From an uncultured Christensenella sp. (lineage in GTDB: Bacteria > Bacillota > Clostridia > Christensenellales > UBA1750): a stretch of DNA of 45,674 nucleotides. The translations under genes were made by a program, and so were the position numbers. The DNA is taken from assembly GCA_905193155.1 (NCBI GenBank), contig CAJJNQ010000019.1, positions 1 to 45,674 of the forward strand, given 5' to 3'. Shown here in pieces: positions 40,810 to 45,674 of the stretch (the first letter of the stretch is position 1; each line of letters starts with the position of its first letter). The notes beneath the pieces are model-generated. The model worked only from the letters and a program-made list of their open reading frames with translations, ran no database searches and was not told where the DNA came from.

Positions 40810-41892
40810 ATGACCAGGGAAGAAGGCGTCTGGCTGTGGCTGGATCGTTCCCGCGGCATCGGCCCGGGGCGGGCGCGCCAGCTGGTGGATTATTTCGGCG
40901 GCGAAGAAGCCCTTTGGGAGGCGGATGCCGAAGAGATTGCGCAGACCGTGGGGCGGCAGGCGGCGCAGGGCTTGCAGGCGGGCCGCAACGGCGAGGCGCT
41001 CAATGCGTTTGTGCGCCGGTGCCGGGAAAAGGGCGTGCGTATCGTCACGCCCGCAAGCGAGCACTATCCGGCACTGCTGCGCGATTTGTACGATCCGCCG
41101 TGCGCGCTGTATTGCCTGGGCGATCTTTCGCTGCTGGACGGCGAACTGCTCACGATTGTGGGCACGCGGCGGCACACGCAATACGGCCTGAAGGTGACAA
41201 GGAAGCTCGCGGGTGATTTGGCTGCGGCGGGCGTGACCGTTGTTTCCGCTTTGACGGAAGGATTGGACGAAGCAGCGTTGGAGTCCGCGCTGGATGCTGG
41301 CGGCAGGGCGATTGCGCTGCTCGCCTGCGGGCCGGATGGTTCCGCCGGGGCTTACAGTGAAGAATTGCAGCGGCGCGTGGCCGAGGAAGGATTGATCGTC
41401 AGCGAATATGCGCCGGGAACCGCGGGCAGCCGCGCCTCTTTTCAGGCGCGCAACCGGTTGCTGGCGGGCATGACGCGCGGCACGCTCGTGACCGAGGCGG
41501 CGGAAAAATCCGGGACGCTGCTGGTGACGGAGCTTGCGATGGAATACGGCAGAGAGGTGTTCACCGTCCCGGGAAATATTGACTCTCCCGCCAGCTACGC
41601 CACCAACCGCCTGATGCGCACCAGCGCGGAGATTGTACTGGAAGCAAAGGATGTATTGAACGTATTGGGGCTTTCCGCATTGGAAATGGGAACGGAAAAA
41701 GCCGCTGCCGTTTCGTTGAATGAAGAAGAGAAAAGCGTGATGGAGCATTTGAAAAGAGAGCCGCTGTCCTTCGATCAGCTGATAATTAAAACCGGCTTTG
41801 CGGCGGCAAAACTAAATTCGCTCTTGACAATGCTGCAATTGAAGGGAATAATAGACCAGACAGCAGGCCGCGTTTATGCGGCGAAGGACTGA
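40810..41892 (+). CDS. dprA: DNA-processing protein DprA, with a degenerate core motif
   Basis: A 360-residue DprA/Smf, which loads RecA on incoming single-stranded DNA. An N-terminal helix-hairpin region (RGIGPGRARQLVDYFGG), a Rossmann-like core (IVGTRRHTQYG, SEYAPGTAGSRASFQARNRLLAGMT, KSGTLLVTELAMEYGREVF) and a C-terminal winged helix (REPLSFDQLIIKTGFAAAK) are present. The usual SGxARGIDxxAHxxAL reads SALTEGLDEAALESAL (146-161), losing the second Gly, the Arg and the His. The GSG loop is also atypical (ACGPDGSAGAYSEEL). ssDNA binding may be altered. Confidence 0.9.
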   Translation: MTREEGVWLWLDRSRGIGPGRARQLVDYFGGEEALWEADAEEIAQTVGRQAAQGLQAGRNGEALNAFVRRCREKGVRIVTPASEHYPALLRDLYDPPCALYCLGDLSLLDGELLTIVGTRRHTQYGLKVTRKLAGDLAAAGVTVVSALTEGLDEAALESALDAGGRAIALLACGPDGSAGAYSEELQRRVAEEGLIVSEYAPGTAGSRASFQARNRLLAGMTRGTLVTEAAEKSGTLLVTELAMEYGREVFTVPGNIDSPASYATNRLMRTSAEIVLEAKDVLNVLGLSALEMGTEKAAAVSLNEEEKSVMEHLKREPLSFDQLIIKTGFAAAKLNSLLTMLQLKGIIDQTAGRVYAAKD

Positions 41893-41952
41893 TGAAATGA
41901 TCATTGCCTGCTTTTTTTCGCAGGATTTATTAAACGGGGGTAACGGAGTATT

Positions 41953-44070
41953 ATGGCAGCAGCCAGCAGCAAATATAAACTGGTCATCGTGGAGTCTCCC
42001 GCGAAGGCCAAGACCATCGGCAAATTCCTGGGCCGGGGCTATAAGGTGGAGGCGTGCAACGGCCATGTGCGCGACCTGCCCAAGAGCCAGCTGGGCGTGG
42101 ATATCGATCAGAACTTTGAACCGCGCTATATCACCATCCGCGGCCGCGGCGAGATTTTGGATCGCATTCGCAAGGAAGCGCGCGGTGCGTCCAAAGTCAT
42201 ACTCGCAACCGACCCTGACCGTGAGGGCGAGGCCATTTCCTGGCATCTGGCTAACATCCTGAAAATCGATCCGGAATCTAACTGCCGCGTAGAGTTTAAC
42301 GAGATCACTGCGCCCGCCATCAAGGCCGCGATGAAAAAGCCGCGCCCCATTGATTTGCAGCTGGTGGACGCGCAGCAGGCGCGCCGCGTGCTCGACCGCC
42401 TGGTGGGCTACAAGATCAGCCCGCTGCTTTGGGTCAAGGTGAGAAAAGGGCTGTCTGCCGGGCGCGTGCAGTCCGTCGCTACCCGCATGATCGTGGACAG
42501 GGAGGCAGAAATCGATGCGTTTATTCCGCAGGAATACTGGACGCTGACCGCCAACTTCACCGACGGTAGTCAGAAGTTTACCGCAAAATATGTCGGCTCC
42601 GGCGATGAAAAGACCGACATCACCTCCGCTGTGCAGGCAAAAGCGCTGCGCGAAAAACTGGTGGATCAGAAATTCTCGATCACTTCGGTCAAAACCGGTG
42701 AGCGCAGGAAGAATCCGCAGCCGCCCTTTACGACCTCCAATCTTCAGCAGGAAGCCGTGCGCAAGCTCTCCTTCACCACGAAGAAGACCATGCAGATCGC
42801 GCAGATGCTCTATGAAGGCGTGGACATCGAGGGCGAAGGCACGGTCGGCCTGATTTCGTATATCCGCACCGACTCCACGCGTCTGTCCGACGAGGCGCTG
42901 ACCGCCGCGCGCGACTATATCTCTGCCAACTTTGCGCCGGAGTACCTGCCCGAAACGCCCAATATCTATAAGGGACGCAAAAACGCACAGGACGCGCACG
43001 AGGCCATCCGCCCCACGCACGCGCTGTTTTCGCCTGAAAAGGTCAAGGCCTCGCTCACGCGCGACCAATATCGGCTCTATAAGCTGATTTACGATCGCTA
43101 TCTCGCCTCGCAGATGACGCCCGCCGTTTATGACACGCTGGCGGTCGAGCTGGGCAGCGGCGAGGCGCAGTTCCGCTTCGGCGGCATGAAGAAAAAGTTC
43201 GCGGGCTTCACCGTGCTCTATGAAGAGAGCCAGGACGAACCGGCGGAAAAGGAGAGCAACCTGCCCAAGGTGCAGGTGGGCGACCAGGTAACGATGAAAG
43301 AACTGGACGCCGAGCAGCACTTCACGCAGCCGCCTGCCCGCTATACCGAAGCCTCGCTCGTGCGCGCGATGGAGGAAAAGGGCATCGGCCGCCCGTCCAC
43401 CTATGCGCCCACCATCACCACAATTTTAGCCAGAGGCTATGTCACCCGCGAAAACAAGGCGCTCGTGCCCACGGAGCTTGGGCAGCTTGTCACCGACATG
43501 ATGACCGAGAATTTCAAGTCCATCGTGGACGTGCAGTTCACCGCCGACATGGAGGAGGATCTGGACACCATCGAGGAAGAGGGCAAGGATTGGCACAAGG
43601 TTGTTAAGAAATTCTATGATCCTTTTGCCGTGCAGCTGGCTCAGGCGGAAAAGAACATCGAAAAGGTCGAGGTCAAGGATGAGGTCTCCGACGTCAAGTG
43701 CGACAAGTGCGGCGCGATGATGGTCTATAAAATGGGACGCTTCGGCCGTTTCCTGGCCTGCCCCAATTTCCCGGAATGCCGCAACACCATGCCCATCGTC
43801 CGCACGATCGACGCGCACTGCCCCAAGTGCGGCGGTGCGATCCTGGTGCGCAACACGAAGCGCGGCCGCGTTTTCTACGGCTGCGAGCATTACCCGGAGT
43901 GCGATTTCACCTCCTGGGATATGCCGGTGGACGACCGCTGCCCGGTCTGCGGCAGTCCCATGGTGCTCAAGCGCGACCGCAAGAAGGACGTCACCTGGCA
44001 CCTTTGCACCAACGAAACCTGCAAGCACCGCGTCGAGGTGGAAAACCCCGCTGCGGAGGAAGCGGAATAA
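41953..44070 (+). CDS. topA: DNA topoisomerase I
   Basis: A 705-residue type IA topoisomerase that relaxes negative supercoils. TOPRIM start KLVIVESPAKAKTIGKFLG, with DPDREGEAISWHL; catalytic Y303 in GLISYIRTDSTRLSDEA; LSAGRVQSVATR; and three C-terminal four-cysteine zinc modules (CDKCGAMM...CPNFPEC, CPKCGGAI...CEHYPEC, CPVCGSPM...CTNETC). It lies downstream of dprA as in B. subtilis. Confidence 0.97.
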   Translation: MAAASSKYKLVIVESPAKAKTIGKFLGRGYKVEACNGHVRDLPKSQLGVDIDQNFEPRYITIRGRGEILDRIRKEARGASKVILATDPDREGEAISWHLANILKIDPESNCRVEFNEITAPAIKAAMKKPRPIDLQLVDAQQARRVLDRLVGYKISPLLWVKVRKGLSAGRVQSVATRMIVDREAEIDAFIPQEYWTLTANFTDGSQKFTAKYVGSGDEKTDITSAVQAKALREKLVDQKFSITSVKTGERRKNPQPPFTTSNLQQEAVRKLSFTTKKTMQIAQMLYEGVDIEGEGTVGLISYIRTDSTRLSDEALTAARDYISANFAPEYLPETPNIYKGRKNAQDAHEAIRPTHALFSPEKVKASLTRDQYRLYKLIYDRYLASQMTPAVYDTLAVELGSGEAQFRFGGMKKKFAGFTVLYEESQDEPAEKESNLPKVQVGDQVTMKELDAEQHFTQPPARYTEASLVRAMEEKGIGRPSTYAPTITTILARGYVTRENKALVPTELGQLVTDMMTENFKSIVDVQFTADMEEDLDTIEEEGKDWHKVVKKFYDPFAVQLAQAEKNIEKVEVKDEVSDVKCDKCGAMMVYKMGRFGRFLACPNFPECRNTMPIVRTIDAHCPKCGGAILVRNTKRGRVFYGCEHYPECDFTSWDMPVDDRCPVCGSPMVLKRDRKKDVTWHLCTNETCKHRVEVENPAAEEAE

Positions 44071-44081
44071 CAATATCCCCG

Positions 44082-44115
44082 GCGGGCATGAACGAAAGCG
44101 GCTCATGCCCGCTTT
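44082..44115 (+). terminator. Terminator-like hairpin between topA and trmFO
   Basis: A perfect 10-bp stem (GCGGGCATGA 44082-44091, TCATGCCCGC 44103-44112) with an 11-base loop and only TTT after it. It probably ends part of the topA transcripts; the AAAAGGAG ribosome binding site of trmFO follows at once. Confidence 0.7.
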
Positions 44116-44139
44116 ATGATGAAAAAGGAGTATTTTACC

Positions 44140-45432
44140 ATGAAGGTCAATGTCATCGGCGCGGGTCTTGCGGGGAGCGAGGCGGCCTGGCAGCTGCTCA
44201 AGCGCGGCTGCGAAGTCACGCTCTATGAGATGAAGCCCGAAAAATACAGTCCTGCCCACCATATGCAGGGCTTTGCAGAGCTGGTCTGTTCCAACTCCCT
44301 GCGCTCCGACCGGCTGGAAAATGCCGTGGGGCTGCTCAAGGAGGAAATGCGCCGCGTGGGCTCGCTCATCATGGACAGCGCGGAAAAAGCGCGCGTTCCT
44401 GCGGGCGGCGCGATGGCGGTGGATCGGGAAACATTCAGCGCCGGCGTGACCGATGCGCTGCGTGCGCATCCCGGCTGCACGATCGTCACCGGCGAGGTGA
44501 CGCAGCTGCCGGAAGGGCCGACCATTATCGCCACCGGCCCGCTCACCAGCGATGCCTTTGCGGAAGAAATCGTGCGCATCACGGGAAAAGAGGGCCTTTC
44601 CTTCTTTGACGCGGCCGCGCCCATCGTGACGCTGGAATCAATCAATATGGAGCGCGCCTTCCGCGCTTCCCGCTATGGCCGGGGCGAAGACGATTACATC
44701 AACTGCCCCATGACGGAAGAGGAATACAACGCCTTCTACGACGCACTGATCACGGCAGAAACCGCGCCGGTGCACGGCTTTGAGAACAACCGCGTGTTCG
44801 AGGGCTGCATGCCGGTGGAGGTCATGGCGGCGAGAGGAAGGCAGACGCTGGCCTTCGGCCCGCTCAAGCCCGTTGGGCTTGCCGATCCGCGCACGGGGAA
44901 AATGCCCTATGCGGTGCTGCAGCTGCGTCAGGACGACGCGGCGGGCACGCTGTACAACCTGGTGGGCTTTCAGACGCGCCTCAAGTTTCCGGAGCAGCGG
45001 CGGGTTTTCGGCATGATTCCCGGATTGGAGCACGCGGAATTCGCCCGCTACGGCGTGATGCACCGCAATACCTTTCTGAACTCTCCGCAGCTGCTGGACG
45101 ATCATTTCCGGCTGCGCGAAGGACTGTATTTTGCAGGGCAGATGACGGGCGTGGAGGGATACATCGAGTCTGCCGCATCGGGGATGCTGGCGGGCATTTC
45201 GATGTGGCAGGATCTTTGCGGAAAGGAGCGCACCGACTGGACCGATCTGACGGTCATCGGCGCGATGGGGAAGTATATTTCGACCCCGAACCGCAACTTC
45301 CAGCCGATGAACGCCACCTTCGGCGTGATGGCGCCGCTGGAGGGTAAAAAGATCCGCGTCAAGAAGGAACGCTACGCCAAAGTAGCCGAAAGATCGCTGG
45401 AAAAGATTGCGGAAATTGTGAATGAACTGTAA
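44140..45432 (+). CDS. trmFO: Methylenetetrahydrofolate-tRNA (uracil54-C5)-methyltransferase
   Basis: A 430-residue flavoprotein that makes T54 in tRNA using 5,10-methylene-THF rather than SAM. FAD-binding start VNVIGAGLAGSEAAWQLLKRG, then LYEMKPEKYSPAHH, ELVCSNSLRSD, and C-terminal FAGQMTGVEGYIESAASGMLAG. The ATG at 44140 is chosen because AAAAGGAG (44123-44130) is 9 bases upstream; the ATG at 44116 precedes that site. Order topA-trmFO-hslV matches Bacillus. Confidence 0.96.
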   Translation: MKVNVIGAGLAGSEAAWQLLKRGCEVTLYEMKPEKYSPAHHMQGFAELVCSNSLRSDRLENAVGLLKEEMRRVGSLIMDSAEKARVPAGGAMAVDRETFSAGVTDALRAHPGCTIVTGEVTQLPEGPTIIATGPLTSDAFAEEIVRITGKEGLSFFDAAAPIVTLESINMERAFRASRYGRGEDDYINCPMTEEEYNAFYDALITAETAPVHGFENNRVFEGCMPVEVMAARGRQTLAFGPLKPVGLADPRTGKMPYAVLQLRQDDAAGTLYNLVGFQTRLKFPEQRRVFGMIPGLEHAEFARYGVMHRNTFLNSPQLLDDHFRLREGLYFAGQMTGVEGYIESAASGMLAGISMWQDLCGKERTDWTDLTVIGAMGKYISTPNRNFQPMNATFGVMAPLEGKKIRVKKERYAKVAERSLEKIAEIVNEL

Positions 45433-45438
45433 AGAATT

Positions 45439-45483
45439 GCCGTCCGAAAGCCCTGAATTCTGCGGTTTTCGGGCGGCTGTTTG
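45439..45483 (+). terminator. Terminator after trmFO
   Basis: GCCGTCCGAAAGCC (45439-45452) pairs with GGTTTTCGGGCGGC (45464-45477) over 14 bp with two G-T wobbles, followed by TGTTTGT. It starts 7 bases after the stop codon. Confidence 0.85.
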
Positions 45484-45567
45484 TATAAGTGGGAAACAAA
45501 ACGCTTTTCCCGGCGTTTAATTTGTGATAGCATGAATACAGTATCTGAAAACGGAGGACACTTTGAT

Positions 45568-45674
45568 ATGTCAGAAAATAAAAGTCCCTTCCGCGGCACA
45601 ACTATCGTCGCGGTGAAGAAAAACGGAAAGACCGCAGTCGCCGGCGATGGGCAGGTGACCATGGGCGAGCACAC
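45568..45674 (+). CDS. hslV: HslV/ClpQ proteasome-like peptidase subunit, partial
   Basis: The first 35 codons of HslV run off the window edge. The start reads MSENKSPFRGTTIVAVKKNG, then KTAVAGDGQVTMGEH. The probable catalytic residue is T11, exposed after removal of a 10-residue propeptide, since HslV is an N-terminal Thr hydrolase; some Firmicutes use Ser. GGAGG lies 10 bases upstream. The partner ATPase gene hslU is expected just outside. In B. subtilis codV, codW (hslV) and hslU follow trmFO; no codV-like recombinase gene lies between here. Confidence 0.9.
   Translation, partial: MSENKSPFRGTTIVAVKKNGKTAVAGDGQVTMGEH

Noticed and set aside
35638..41748. Several 500-660-codon minus-strand frames opposite the glycosyltransferase, comM and dprA
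   Set aside because: All lie opposite clearly coding frames, are rich in Gln/His/Arg and lack family signatures or start signals.

Overview
The window is a gene-dense, high-GC stretch of chromosome from a bacterium of the Clostridia (Firmicutes/Bacillota). The evidence is the gene set and gene order: a rsmD-coaD-ylbJ-ylbK-tmcAL-ylbN-rpmF group and a plsX-acpP-rnc-smc-ftsY-ylxM-ffh-rpsP-khpA-rimM-trmD-rplS-rbgA-rnhB-dprA-topA-trmFO-hslV group, both closely following Bacillus/Clostridium order. A YlbJ sporulation protein, purine-rich ribosome binding sites and near-consensus sigma-A promoters agree with this. Strong GC bias at third codon positions suggests a high-GC gut-type lineage such as Christensenellales or Oscillospirales, but that placement is only a guess. 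No transposon, prophage, CRISPR array, tRNA or rRNA was seen.

Layout. (1) 202-759: bioY (biotin uptake) on the minus strand, with a consensus promoter overlapped by a BirA-type operator. (2) 1026-7243: F1Fo ATP synthase operon atpI-B-E-F-[delta C-terminal domain fused to alpha]-G-D-C, closed by a strong terminator. There is no normal atpH gene. (3) 7371-12194: carboxylesterase, histidine phosphatase, alanine racemase, 5-formyl-THF cyclo-ligase, an unknown membrane protein and a short cytidine-deaminase-like protein. (4) 12407-20351: rsmD-coaD-coiled-coil protein, ylbJ (minus), patatin ylbK (plus), tmcAL (minus), then pta-ackA, ylbN (DUF177) and rpmF. (5) 20461-32757: a HAD phosphatase, then lipid precursor genes (plsX, acpP), RNase III, SMC, the protein-targeting genes (ftsY, ylxM, ffh) and the rpsP-khpA-rimM-trmD-rplS ribosome/tRNA group. 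(6) 33158-45674: rbgA, rnhB, yraN, a 1249-residue double glycosyltransferase plus GtrA, comM, dprA, topA, trmFO and the start of hslV.

How the genes work together: most of the window is core cell machinery covering energy coupling, acetate/ATP metabolism (Pta-AckA, with the acetate-using tRNA enzyme TmcAL divergent beside them), ribosome assembly and tRNA modification, signal recognition, chromosome organisation and DNA uptake/topology.

The most remarkable feature is the ATP synthase alpha subunit. Its first ~67 residues match the C-terminal domain of subunit delta (OSCP), and the delta N-terminal domain is not encoded anywhere in the window. Because F1 holds three alpha subunits but normally one delta, this implies a reorganised or unusually stoichiometric peripheral-stalk attachment. 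Second is the giant tandem GT-C glycosyltransferase, which joins a signal peptide, two beta-sandwich-like extracytoplasmic domains, a Gpi18-like transferase half and a PMT (GT39) half. Smaller points of interest are a c subunit with a mixed Na+/H+ site, a DprA with a degenerate Rossmann-fold motif, and RNA hairpins in front of rnc and rplS.
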